Assembly: GCA_964396385.1 (NCBI GenBank)
Contig: CAYNFH010000144.1
Location: 1 to 17,265, forward strand
DNA: 17,265 nt
From: CAYNFH01 sp964396385
Lineage (GTDB): Bacteria; Armatimonadota; Chthonomonadetes; Chthonomonadales; CAJBBX01
Reading direction: 5' to 3'
Part shown: in pieces, positions 1 to 7,117 of the stretch
Position numbering within the stretch: the first letter of the stretch is position 1
How the letters are laid out: each line of letters opens with the position of its first letter
Program-made: the position numbers and the translations under genes
Notes under the pieces: generated by a model
Seen by the model: the letters and a program-made list of their open reading frames with translations, nothing else
Told to the model about the DNA's origin: nothing
The model's database searches: none

Positions 1-19
1 CGACAGTGGCAAGTAACCA

Positions 20-45
20 CAATGTGGGAGCGTGTTCCCACATTG
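20..45. repeat. Perfect 10-bp hairpin
   Basis: CAATGTGGGA at 20-29 pairs perfectly with TCCCACATTG at 36-45 around a 6-base loop (GCGTGT). No T-run follows on either strand, so an intrinsic terminator is not clearly supported. It could end a transcript entering from outside the window, or bind a protein. No gene can be attached to it. Confidence 0.5.
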
Positions 46-232
46 GCATGGAATGCAACCAGAGTTATCCATGCGTGCAGGCAACTGATTGGTCTCCTGC
101 TCGCTCGTCGCATGGCCAGATCTGTACTCCGGCAACAGGAGTGAACAGCCTCCCCCAGCATTGGGGGTCCGGGGGGCACCGCCTACGGAGCAGGGCCGAA
201 TCGCTCTCCCTCCGGAATTGGCCGTAAGAGGA

Positions 233-260
233 CAAATCTGGCGCGGATCGCGCCAATTTG
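233..260. repeat. Imperfect hairpin overlapping the 24-bp palindrome
   Basis: TGGCGCG (239-245) and CGCGCCA (249-255) form a 7-bp stem with a 3-base loop. It extends outward through CAAAT (233-237) and ATTTG (256-260) with one unpaired C. Its right arm shares AATTTG with the palindrome at 255-278, so in RNA the two structures would exclude each other. Confidence 0.5.
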
Positions 261-278
261 ACACGCGCGTGTCAAATT
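255..278. promoter_or_regulatory. Perfect 24-bp palindrome, operator-like
   Basis: The half-site AATTTGACACGC (255-266) is followed directly by its exact reverse complement (267-278). A perfect 24-bp dyad with a central GCGC is typical of the binding site of a dimeric regulator. TTGACA, a -35-like hexamer, occurs on each strand inside it, but I find no convincing -10 at 16-18 bases on either strand. The bound regulator and controlled gene are unknown; the only intact gene close by, the NUDIX gene, ends facing it. Confidence 0.5.
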
Positions 279-293
279 ACCGCAGCCCCGTGT

Positions 294-431
294 GCGGAGG
301 CATGCCACGACGTGTACGGCATCTCGCTGGAGGAGATGGAGGAACGCTGGAAACGTGGAGCGGATTCCGCCGAAGGGCCGCTGTCCGCCCACATGGAGCC
401 GCCAGTCCCAGCGACGTTCCCACAGTCCTAA
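294..431 (+). pseudogene. Possible C-terminal gene remnant
   Basis: One plus-strand frame is open from the TAA at 225-227 to a TAA at 429-431 and has no convincing start codon or ribosome-binding site. From about 309 it reads DVYGISLEEMEERWKRG, an amphipathic stretch like the last helix of some bacterial metallopeptidase-type proteins (YGxSLEELExxW), then a Pro-rich end. It converges on the NUDIX gene, whose stop overlaps its own. The rest of such a gene is not visible upstream, so a decayed fragment is the likeliest reading. Chance coding is a real alternative. Confidence 0.25.
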
Positions 432-895
432 CCGACTCCGAGAGCAGTCCGGATTTGTAGGAGCAGGGGATAGGTGATTGCGTCGCAGAGAATCAGGGGG
501 TCCCAGCCGGAGATATCAGCCAGGTCGAACCAGCCCACTTCAGATATGCAGTACTTGGCGGCGGCTTCCGGTTCCGGCTCATAACCCGGCGTTTCGTCAC
601 CACCGGTCACTGAACAGAGATAGGTGTTGAGCGTCTCGTAGTAGCCAATCGGGTCGGGATCCACCGTCAGAAGCCGCACCACGCTCACCTCCAGGCAGGT
701 CTCCTCGCGCATCTCCCTCCGTACGCACTCCTCCTCGGTCTCGCCCGGCTCCATGCCGCCGCCGGGCAGGAGCCAGTAAGTGCGGCCATCCTCGAAGTGC
801 CGCTGCTGAATGAGCAGGATACGGCCGTCCCGAAGGATAGCGCCCTGGCAGCGGACCGAGCCCGGACCGAGGACGGGAGTCTGGGTTGCGCTCAC
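428..895 (-). CDS. NUDIX hydrolase
   Basis: Predicted NUDIX-family pyrophosphohydrolase of 155 residues, cleaving a nucleoside diphosphate linked to some moiety X; the substrate cannot be read from sequence. The NUDIX box runs from G46 to L68: G-x5-E52, then R60-E61-M-x-E64-E65. The usual Gly before the last hydrophobic residue is Cys67, while the metal-binding REUxEE core is intact. I chose the GTG at 895 because it overlaps the stop of the upstream dioxygenase gene as GTGA, a translational-coupling arrangement. The open frame continues upstream to 1573, but that part lies antiparallel in phase to the dioxygenase gene and looks like non-coding shadow. It is the last gene of the phnD-to-NUDIX run. 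A fusion to anything larger is not supported. Confidence 0.85.
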   Translation of the reverse strand: MSATQTPVLGPGSVRCQGAILRDGRILLIQQRHFEDGRTYWLLPGGGMEPGETEEECVRREMREETCLEVSVVRLLTVDPDPIGYYETLNTYLCSVTGGDETPGYEPEPEAAAKYCISEVGWFDLADISGWDPLILCDAITYPLLLQIRTALGVG

Positions 896-1716
896 TCGGG
901 GCGCCTGGAATCCGGCGGCCGCAGCGGGGCGACGGGCTGCAGGATCTTGCGGCGCTCCGGCGTGAGGCGGTCCAGGAGGGCTTGCGAGTACTCGTAGCCG
1001 AACCGGGTGGCCGCCCAGCTCACCCCATACCGGTAGATGATCACGCGGCGCTCGCCGGGGTTGGTGCGGCTGCTTCCGCCGTGCATGATGCCGTCCACAA
1101 AGAGCAGCGCGTCGCCCTTCTTCATGTGGACGGGAATTGCGCCCGGCAGATGGTCCATGCGGTCTCCACGGGCGTAGTCGCCGGCGAGCGGGTGCGGGAA
1201 GTTGGACTTGTGGGAGCCGGGGACCACCATGGTGGGGCCGTCTCCCTCCCCGATGTCCGTCAGCGCCAGCAGGATGTTGCATTGACCGCAGCGGAAGACG
1301 CCATGCCGGTACCCGTATGCGCCCCGCATGGCGCCGCGGAACCCGCCGGAATGCACCGGATGGTGCCCGCCGGAGGTGCGGATGGAGGCGATGCACTCGT
1401 CGATGAAGAGCCCCTGGACGTAGCTCTCCTGCTCCCCGCAGTACCGGCGGACGTGGTTGATCCAGCCCGGATGGTCGATGAGCCGCTCGAACGGCTCGCC
1501 GGCCTCCACGCAGTTGTGCAGCTCGAACCCCGTGTCGTCCGTGTAGTCCCGGCACTGGGCGTTGCCCCACCACTCGCCGCGCTTCAGCGGCGGAAACTCA
1601 TCGAAGGCCCGATTAAGGTCCTGTACCAGCTCCGGCCCAACGGCCCCCTCCAGCAGCAAATACCCGCGCAGGTCGAAGAAGAAGTCGTCAACCGGAGTTG
1701 GATTGCGGGGTTCCAA
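892..1716 (-). CDS. PhyH-like Fe(II)/2-oxoglutarate dioxygenase family protein
   Basis: About 274 residues of the phytanoyl-CoA dioxygenase (PhyH) fold, a family that hydroxylates or otherwise oxidises small substrates with Fe(II) and 2-oxoglutarate. Visible family signatures are LLALTDIGEGDGPTMVVPGS at 149-168, a distal metal His at 212 (IMHGG) and a 2-oxoglutarate-type Arg at 223. The proximal motif is VHSGG (H122), with Gly where the canonical HxD has Asp. I chose the TTG at 1716: GGAG lies 7 bases upstream and the preceding AAA gene stops at 1721. An in-frame upstream start at 1806 would overlap that gene by 86 bases and add an Arg/Ser-rich, low-complexity leader. It overlaps the NUDIX gene by 4 bases. 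The substrate is unknown. Confidence 0.8.
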   Translation of the reverse strand: MEPRNPTPVDDFFFDLRGYLLLEGAVGPELVQDLNRAFDEFPPLKRGEWWGNAQCRDYTDDTGFELHNCVEAGEPFERLIDHPGWINHVRRYCGEQESYVQGLFIDECIASIRTSGGHHPVHSGGFRGAMRGAYGYRHGVFRCGQCNILLALTDIGEGDGPTMVVPGSHKSNFPHPLAGDYARGDRMDHLPGAIPVHMKKGDALLFVDGIMHGGSSRTNPGERRVIIYRYGVSWAATRFGYEYSQALLDRLTPERRKILQPVAPLRPPDSRRPE

Positions 1717-1720
1717 AGCA

Positions 1721-4700
1721 TCACTCCGCCGCCGCTTCGCCTTCGCGCTTCTTGACCGCGATGCGGCGGGGCTTCCCGGCCGGCTTCTCCCGCCCGCCGT
1801 CACCATCCGGCTGCGCTTTGCGAGCCTCCGTCTCTTTGCGGGCCTTCTCCAGCTCCGCCGCCTTGGCCATCTCCGCCCGCGCCGTCAGGAAGGACGCGAG
1901 CTGCTCCTCCAGTGTCTCCGGCGGGGCGGTGGACGCCTTGCGGGCGCGCGTCTCCGCCCATTCGCGCATGTAGGCGATCTTCTCGCGCATCGTCATGGAG
2001 AGCGGGACGGTAGCGCGGACCGCCTTGAGGACCATCTCCGTGGTGAGGTCCGTGCCCACGTCGAACGCGTCGTACAGCGCCTCCACCACCGCCTGCTCGA
2101 TCTCCGCGCCGCTGAAGCCGGGTGTCGCCTCCGCCAGCGCGTTGAGGTCGAACTTGGCCGGGTCCCGTTTGCGCTTGCCGATGTGGATGCGGAAGATCTC
2201 CTCCCGCTCCGCCTTGCCGGGCAGGTCAATGAAGAAGATCTCGTCGAAGCGGCCCTTGCGCAGGAGCTCGGGCGGGAGCGACTCCACCTGGTTCGCGGTG
2301 GCGACCACGAACACCGGCACCGTCTTCTCCTGCAGCCAGGTGAGAAAGGTGCTGAACACGCGCGACGTGGTGCCGCCGTCCGTGGATCCCGAGCTCGCCG
2401 TTCCCGAGAATCCCTTCTCGAGCTCGTCCAGCCACAGCACGCAGTTGTGGGTGACTACGCCATTCGCGATGAAGGTGTGGGGACCGTCACATGCAAGGTC
2501 ATAAACGTACTCCGGCGGGTCCGCAGGCGTCACCGACTCGACACGGCTCCAGCCGACGGGGCTCTTCACAAGTTGCTGGAGGCACTGGAGCTCCTGGGTG
2601 TTTCCCCCGCGCTCTGAGGCAACCCGGACTAGCTCTGCAGTGATACGCTTCAGTCGCTCACGGCTAGGATGACCATGATTGCGCTCGTAGTAGTTGATGA
2701 GTGAGGAGGTTGCCGATTCGACGTGATGAGACATCACGCCAACCGACTTCCGAGCGCGCAAGAGGAGCTCCCCCACAGGAATCACGTCTGTGCGATCCTT
2801 GGGCTCAGAAGTAACCGGCCGTCGGAGCCACTCTTCCATCCGCATCTTCCTGCAGGGATGGTCTGAGCCAATCTCCGCAATGAACCGGCGGACGTTAGCG
2901 TATCCGGTTATCTCAATGTTGGCGCTACGCGGGTTGGTGGCGAGGAAGCCTACGCGGTGCAAGACCGATCGGACCCGGAGGTTCTCTGGAGTTCGCTTGG
3001 AAGTAAGGACCACCTTTGGATCTTTGGCATCCGAGGCCGCGATGTAGCCGTCCCCGTCGAAGTATCCCCGAACCCAGGCACGAAGGAAAGACGCCGGCAT
3101 GCTAAGAAGCCGGGCATTGACGTTTCGGAGCACCCTGTTGAGCAGCAAGTTATTCGCGTGCGTCGCGTAGCAGGGACGGAAAACGCTGGCATCGGTTGTG
3201 CCTGGCAGGCAGGAGGTCTTGGACGGAAAGTCATTGAGCCTGGTGACCGGCACAACTCCGAATTCATTGTGCAGGATCTCCGCGAAGCGGCGGTGGAGCA
3301 TCGGATCCGTGTTCACAAATCCTATTCCACTCCGCTTGCCGAGATAGCCGTCGCTGGAGATCAGGCCGAGTAGATAACCTATCGCCTCGTTGAGTGATGG
3401 TGGCAATCTGTGGAGAACGCTGTCTGTTGTTCCACCGCGACCCAGAACTACCTTGTGGAGCTGAGTCAAGCTTGGATAACGCGACAGGTCTGCGAGCTCT
3501 TGGATCTTAACGTACGTTGCTCCGCGCGTGCGTGCGGCGTAGCGCCGCTGCGGCGTATTCACCTCTGCACGAGCATACTCCAGAGCGTCGTCCGAATAGA
3601 GCCGAGTCTCAGGCGGGAGGAGATCCACAACACGCGGATATGTTTCTGCCGTTGGAATCCGGCGCGGCACGGCAATGTAGTCGCCAGCCCTGAGTGCATC
3701 TGTCCGGATCCAACGCAGCTCTCCGTCCCGGAGCACCGGATGCTGGTGGTTGCCGGTCGCCTGAAGGTGGGCGTGCTTTAGCCGAACCGTGAACAGGTCG
3801 GGCGCCGGGCGGCGGGTAATGGCACGGACACGCACGGGCCGAAGCTGCAGGTCGTCCGTCATCGCGAGCACTTCCAACGCATCCGTGCCTGACTCGTACA
3901 GCGCCTCAATGGTCTGCTCAGAGCCATCTGCCAGTGTGACCCGCGTATCTCCCGGCACGCATGGGGCCACCGATTCCGCCACCCGGATGGCCTTGCGCAT
4001 GTTCTCCTCAGAGGAGCCCACGATTCCCGCGAATATCTTGCCCACGTCGAGCCGAAGCAGGGGCAGCCGCCACTGGGCGCCGACCGCTTTGGCGCTCAAG
4101 CTCTTGCCGCAGCCCTGCACGCCCAGGAGCAGGATCCCCTTGGGCTCCGGCAGCCCGAACTCCCGCGCCTTGTCGCTGAAGGCCACCGTACGCTTGTCCA
4201 TCCAGTCCTTCAGAATGTCCAGCCCGCCCACGTCCCCGAACCGCTCGTCCGCCGGGTAGTACTCCAGGATGCCGGACTTGCGGATGATCTGCTCCTTCTC
4301 CGTGAGGATCACGTCCACGTCAAAGGTGCGCTTCTGGACCAGGGACTTCGCGAAGACGTTTTCGGCCTCCATCGCCGTGAGGCCTTGGGCCGCCTTGAGC
4401 ACCTGCTCGCGCTCCTCCGGCGTCAGGTCGGTATCCACATTGGGGGCGTCGCGCACGGAGCGGATGATGTCGTCCAGCAGCTTGCCCAGCTCATCGACGG
4501 TCGGCAGCCCGTAATCCAGGACCGTGACCTCCTTCTCCAGCTCCGGTGGGAGCTTGAGGATGGGCGCGAGGATCACCAGGTTCTTGAAGCTGTTCTTCAG
4601 CGCCAGGGTCAGGTCGCGGAGCCGGCGGGTGACGTTGAAGTCCGTGATAAAGGCGTGGAAGTCCTTCAGCAGGAAGATGGCCTGATCCGGTGAGTTGGCA

Positions 4701-4924
4701 ATGTTGTCCAGCGCAACGAGCGGCTCGCGCGTGGTGTGGTCGCGCTGGCCGGTGGAGGTGGCGAAGCCCTGGGTCACGGTCCAGATGTTCAGCTTCTTGC
4801 CGCGCTCGCGCGCAATGGCGCGCAGCGCATCCTCTACGCGCTTCTCCTCCCAGGAAACCACATAGATGAGGGGGTAGCGCGCGCGGATGAGAGTCTCGAG
4901 CTCGATATCGGTTCGGGTTGGCAT
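1721..4924 (-). CDS. Ycf46-like AAA+ ATPase interrupted by an intein
   Basis: The 1067-residue precursor should splice to a 561-residue AAA+ ATPase. The N-terminal region (LIRARYPLIYVVSWEEKR at 12-29) and the ATPase core match the cyanobacterial/plastid Ycf46 family, whose role is poorly defined. Core motifs: Walker A GVQGCGKS 268-275; Walker B VLWLDE 829-834; sensor 1 VATAN 874-878; Arg-rich RKGRFDE from 889; sensor-2 region GFSGAEIE from 936. The intein (322-827) sits exactly between APC-type residues and Walker B, so the unspliced protein cannot form a working ATP site. The last 60 residues are charged, Ala/Glu/Lys-rich and probably helical or disordered. It starts 17 bases after phnC and ends 4 bases before the PhyH gene. 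No strong ribosome-binding site precedes the ATG. Confidence 0.9.
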   Translation of the reverse strand: MPTRTDIELETLIRARYPLIYVVSWEEKRVEDALRAIARERGKKLNIWTVTQGFATSTGQRDHTTREPLVALDNIANSPDQAIFLLKDFHAFITDFNVTRRLRDLTLALKNSFKNLVILAPILKLPPELEKEVTVLDYGLPTVDELGKLLDDIIRSVRDAPNVDTDLTPEEREQVLKAAQGLTAMEAENVFAKSLVQKRTFDVDVILTEKEQIIRKSGILEYYPADERFGDVGGLDILKDWMDKRTVAFSDKAREFGLPEPKGILLLGVQGCGKSLSAKAVGAQWRLPLLRLDVGKIFAGIVGSSEENMRKAIRVAESVAPCVPGDTRVTLADGSEQTIEALYESGTDALEVLAMTDDLQLRPVRVRAITRRPAPDLFTVRLKHAHLQATGNHQHPVLRDGELRWIRTDALRAGDYIAVPRRIPTAETYPRVVDLLPPETRLYSDDALEYARAEVNTPQRRYAARTRGATYVKIQELADLSRYPSLTQLHKVVLGRGGTTDSVLHRLPPSLNEAIGYLLGLISSDGYLGKRSGIGFVNTDPMLHRRFAEILHNEFGVVPVTRLNDFPSKTSCLPGTTDASVFRPCYATHANNLLLNRVLRNVNARLLSMPASFLRAWVRGYFDGDGYIAASDAKDPKVVLTSKRTPENLRVRSVLHRVGFLATNPRSANIEITGYANVRRFIAEIGSDHPCRKMRMEEWLRRPVTSEPKDRTDVIPVGELLLRARKSVGVMSHHVESATSSLINYYERNHGHPSRERLKRITAELVRVASERGGNTQELQCLQQLVKSPVGWSRVESVTPADPPEYVYDLACDGPHTFIANGVVTHNCVLWLDELEKGFSGTASSGSTDGGTTSRVFSTFLTWLQEKTVPVFVVATANQVESLPPELLRKGRFDEIFFIDLPGKAEREEIFRIHIGKRKRDPAKFDLNALAEATPGFSGAEIEQAVVEALYDAFDVGTDLTTEMVLKAVRATVPLSMTMREKIAYMREWAETRARKASTAPPETLEEQLASFLTARAEMAKAAELEKARKETEARKAQPDGDGGREKPAGKPRRIAVKKREGEAAAE
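2444..3961 (-). other. Intein with LAGLIDADG homing endonuclease
   Basis: A 506-residue in-frame insert in the AAA ATPase (precursor residues 322-827). Splicing motifs are complete for a class 1 intein: Cys1 in CVPGDTRVTLADG (block A), TxxH as T390-G-N-H393 in ATGNHQHPVL (block B), YDLACDGPHTFIANG (block F), and VVTHN then Cys828 as the +1 residue (block G). A LAGLIDADG-type endonuclease lies between, with both motifs keeping their acidic residues: LLGLISSDGYLG (D525) and VRGYFDGDGYI (D625). Both activities therefore look intact. To the eye the DNA is less GC-rich than the flanking extein, as expected for a mobile insert. Insertion next to Walker B of a conserved ATPase is typical of inteins, which favour active sites. 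Confidence 0.95.
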
Positions 4925-4935
4925 GATGGAGTAGT

Positions 4936-4975
4936 AGGTGTTCAGGTGTTCAGGTGTTCAGGTCCGGATCCGGAC
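4936..4975. repeat. Iterated 8-mer plus 14-bp palindrome (element E1)
   Basis: Three exact copies of AGGTGTTC (4936-4959) and a partial fourth lead into the perfect palindrome GTCCGGATCCGGAC (4962-4975). The element fills the phnC/AAA junction and encodes the last residues of PhnC (SGSGPEHLNT). It has one iterated arm only. A near-identical core occurs in element E8. Confidence 0.75.
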
Positions 4976-5784
4976 TCCGTGTCGTAGAAGATACTCTCTA
5001 CCTCCGCATCGCTGAACGCGTTCGACGGGCCGTCCCACGCCAGGGAGCCGTCTCTGAGCGCGATGATGCGGTCGCAGTATCGACGGGCGGCGCGGATATC
5101 GTGCAGGCTCAACAGCAGGGTAGCCTCGCGCTCCTCCCCCAGCCGGACCAGCAGCGAGAGCACTTCGTCCGCGGTCCGGACGTCCAGATTGGCGGTAGGC
5201 TCGTCTCCCAGGATGAGGGGCGCCTCCTGCACCAGCGCGCGGGCGATAGCTACCCGCTGCTTCTGGCCTCCGGAGAGCTGCCGCACGATGCGCTCCTCGT
5301 AGCCGGCGAGCCCCACGTCCTTCAGGGCCTGGCGAGCTCGCGCTACGTCCTGCGCGGGGAATAGCCTGGCCAGGCTGCGCAGCGTGGGGGTGTAGCCCAG
5401 CCGGCCCACCAGCACGTTAGTGAGGACCGAGAGTCGCTCGATCAGCGCGAACTCCTGGAAAACCATCCCGACGCGCCGCCGCAGCCGCATCTTCCGAGCC
5501 TCGGACAGAGCGGTCACTTCCTGGCCGAGCACCGTTACTTCGCCTTCGCTCGGCGTGAGCAGCCCGTTGATAACGCGGAGAAGCGTGGACTTGCCCGCTC
5601 CGGAGGGGCCGATGAGCGCCACCCGCTCGCCGGCCTCTATTGTAGCTGAGATTCCACGGAGGGCGCGCCGGTCCCCGGCATAGGTGTGGGAGACGGAGTC
5701 GAGGAGGATGGCCGGTGGAGATTGTGTGGGAGTGTGGGCGTGTGGGCGTGTGGGGGTAAAGGCAGAGTCGGCGGAGTCGTTCAC
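4942..5784 (-). CDS. phnC: Phosphonate-type ABC transporter ATP-binding protein
   Basis: A 280-residue ATPase that would power uptake of phosphonate, phosphite or a related oxyanion at the inner membrane. Walker A GPSGAGKST 59-67, Q-loop Q110, signature LSGGQKQR 170-177, Walker B LILGDE 190-195 and the H-loop in LLSLHD are all present. FQEFALIERLSVLTNVLVGRLG is typical of PhnC. The GTG at 5784 is chosen because GGGAG lies 7 bases upstream and no other start exists before the domain. The first 24 residues (rich in Thr, Pro, His) come from an iterated repeat, E2, and precede the conserved domain. The gene lies 49 bases after phnD. No PhnE permease is in the window, so the transporter must recruit one encoded elsewhere or be incomplete. 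Confidence 0.88.
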   Translation of the reverse strand: MNDSADSAFTPTRPHAHTPTQSPPAILLDSVSHTYAGDRRALRGISATIEAGERVALIGPSGAGKSTLLRVINGLLTPSEGEVTVLGQEVTALSEARKMRLRRRVGMVFQEFALIERLSVLTNVLVGRLGYTPTLRSLARLFPAQDVARARQALKDVGLAGYEERIVRQLSGGQKQRVAIARALVQEAPLILGDEPTANLDVRTADEVLSLLVRLGEEREATLLLSLHDIRAARRYCDRIIALRDGSLAWDGPSNAFSDAEVESIFYDTESGSGPEHLNT

Positions 5785-5823
5785 CTCCTCGCTCCCATAC
5801 TCCCATACTCCCACACGCGCACA
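5724..5823. repeat. Inverted pair of iterated 8-mers (element E2)
   Basis: Left arm: four units of GTGTGGG[A/C/G] at 5724-5755. Right arm: CTCCCATA twice, CTCCCACA, then CGCGCACA at 5792-5823, which is the inverted form of the left-arm word. A 36-base centre separates them. The left arm encodes the His/Thr/Pro-rich N terminus of PhnC; the right arm fills the gap after phnD. Confidence 0.75.
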
Positions 5824-5833
5824 CTCAGCATGG

Positions 5834-6787
5834 CTACTTCTTCTTATCCAGGCTGGTGAGGTCCAGATGGAGACTGGCGGCCTTCTCCCGCACGGAGTCG
5901 AAGAGCGCGTCGTTCGGCGGCACCTCCTTGTCATTCGGGGCCTTGAGCATGGCCGCGCGGCCCTGGGGGTCCGTGTTCATGTCCGTGAACGCCTGCTTTA
6001 GCTTCTGTACGTCTGCGGGGTCCATGTCTCCTCGTGCCACGTAGATGCCGTTCGGGATCTCCTCCGTGTGGGCGATGACGCGCATCTGCCTCGCCTTCTC
6101 CGGCTGGTTGCGATAGGCCACCAGGAAGACGCTCTCGTACGCGCAGCCGGCGTCAGCTGCGCCGTTCTCCACGGCCTTCACCACCATGTTGGCGTCGCCC
6201 GCGTTGAAGTACCGCTTGAGGTCCGTCAGCTTCACCCCGTGCTTCTCCAGAAGGCGCAGCGGGAGGAGGTAGCCGGAGGTGGAGCTGGGATCCCCAAAGG
6301 CCACCGTCTTGCCCTTGAGGTCCTTCACGGTCTTGATGGGGCTGTTCGCTTTGACGAAGATAATGCCGGTGTAGGTGAGCTTGCCCAGCACGTACGGCAT
6401 CGCCAGCGGGATGACCTTCATCTTGGCCGTGGCGAGGGCGTAGGGGAGCGGGCTGAGATAAGCGACGTCCACCTGCCCCGTCTGGAGCGCGGCGAGCACG
6501 CCGGCATAGTCCACCACGTTCAGGAACTTGCCGTGCGGCTTCCCGAGCTTCCGGGCCAGGTAGTCGGCCATCGGGGTGTACTCATCGTTGAGCTTATCCG
6601 CCGCCTCGTAGGGCACAATCGTAAGCGTGAGGGTATCGCCGATGGGGCGGGTGGCGCCGCTGCCTGACCCGGCGGCCGAGCCGCCCTTGGGGCCGCAACC
6701 AAGCAGCAACAGGAGGACCACGGACCACAGACCGCGGACCGCGGGAGACGGAAGACGGAGGACCGAGGACGGGCGGATTCTATGCAT
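5834..6787 (-). CDS. phnD: Phosphonate/phosphite ABC transporter substrate-binding lipoprotein
   Basis: A 317-residue periplasmic binding protein of the PhnD/PtxB family, catching phosphonate, phosphite or a similar ligand for the PhnC-powered transporter. The N terminus is a lipoprotein signal: basic n-region, LWSVVLLLLLGC with the lipidated Cys at 31, then a Gly/Ser/Ala linker. The family core follows, with YTPMADYLARKLG, QTGQVDVAYLSPLPY, DLKGKTVAFGDPSSTSGYL and GAADAGCAYES. These are the conserved ligand-loop and domain-crossing regions. The ATG at 6787 follows a good promoter (6832-6861) by about 38 untranslated bases. The n-region is encoded by an iterated 7-mer array (E3). This is the first gene of the predicted five-gene run. 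The ligand cannot be decided from sequence. Confidence 0.88.
   Translation of the reverse strand: MHRIRPSSVLRLPSPAVRGLWSVVLLLLLGCGPKGGSAAGSGSGATRPIGDTLTLTIVPYEAADKLNDEYTPMADYLARKLGKPHGKFLNVVDYAGVLAALQTGQVDVAYLSPLPYALATAKMKVIPLAMPYVLGKLTYTGIIFVKANSPIKTVKDLKGKTVAFGDPSSTSGYLLPLRLLEKHGVKLTDLKRYFNAGDANMVVKAVENGAADAGCAYESVFLVAYRNQPEKARQMRVIAHTEEIPNGIYVARGDMDPADVQKLKQAFTDMNTDPQGRAAMLKAPNDKEVPPNDALFDSVREKAASLHLDLTSLDKKK
6715..6770. repeat. Eight tandem drifting 7-mers (element E3)
   Basis: Read on the plus strand, eight consecutive 7-base units run GGACCAC, GGACCAC, AGACCGC, GGACCGC, GGGAGAC, GGAAGAC, GGAGGAC, CGAGGAC. All are direct; there is no inverted arm. It ends in GGGCGGATTC, and CGGATTC also occurs in the centres of E5 and E8. 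The array lies wholly inside phnD and encodes its signal-peptide n-region and the start of the hydrophobic core. Confidence 0.75.
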
Positions 6788-6831
6788 AAGATCTCGTGGG
6801 TGGCTCTTTCACCGCGTGTGAAGCTCGGCGA

Positions 6832-6861
6832 ATTATAGACGCGGGAGTCCGGGAGCGTCAA
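6832..6861 (-). promoter_or_regulatory. Sigma-70-type promoter of the phnD operon
   Basis: On the minus strand TTGACG (6861-6856) and a perfect TATAAT (6837-6832) are 18 bases apart. Initiation is expected near 6825, giving a leader of about 38 bases before the phnD ATG. No other good promoter was seen before the next four genes, which are separated by at most 49 bases, so one transcript is likely. Confidence 0.75.
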
Positions 6862-6906
6862 GGGTGGAGCGGACCTGCGGTTGACAGCCGTTTGGCGCCA
6901 TCGTAG

Positions 6907-7065
6907 TGGGTGCAGGGCCAGGAGGTTGCGTATCACCTGACGAGCCGCTCTCACCTGCGGAGAGTTGTCCGCTACGTGCAGAACCAGAAGCACCACCATG
7001 CCGCGGCCACGGTGTGGCCGGAGTGGGAGGAGACGGGAACGGACGACAACGATCGCGAGGCCTGA
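6907..7065 (+). pseudogene. C-terminal fragment of a Y1 (IS200/IS605 or RAYT) transposase
   Basis: An open frame of 52 residues with no start of its own: it follows a TAG at 6904 and ends at TGA 7063-7065. The text YHLTSRSHLRRVVRYVQNQK then HHHA matches the end of Y1 transposases, where a trailing helix reads SxLxxVxxYIxNQxxHH. The catalytic HUH motif and the tyrosine lie in the missing N-terminal part, so the fragment is inactive. It sits in the 568-base gap 6788-7355, which otherwise holds the phnD promoter, a REP-like hairpin and an inverted-repeat pair. It is a relic of an insertion; family membership is judged from this motif only. Confidence 0.65.
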
Positions 7066-7087
7066 GGATCGCGGGCGCCGGCCGCCC

Positions 7088-7110
7088 GCCCGGCAGTGGA
7101 AATGCCGGGC
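7088..7110. repeat. REP-like hairpin beside the transposase relic
   Basis: GCCCGGCA (7088-7095) and TGCCGGGC (7103-7110) form a perfect 8-bp stem with a 7-base loop, 22 bases after the transposase fragment. The right flank GCCGGGCTAATG resembles GCCGGGCTATTG of the palindromic element at 11703-11802, so the two may belong to one REP-like family mobilised by a Y1 transposase. Confidence 0.5.
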
Positions 7111-7117
7111 TAATGTC

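Noticed and set aside
428..1573. A 381-codon frame that would extend the NUDIX protein by 226 residues
   Set aside because: The extension overlaps the well-supported dioxygenase gene in another frame, is Arg/Pro/Gly-rich and lacks any domain; the GTGA overlap start is far better.
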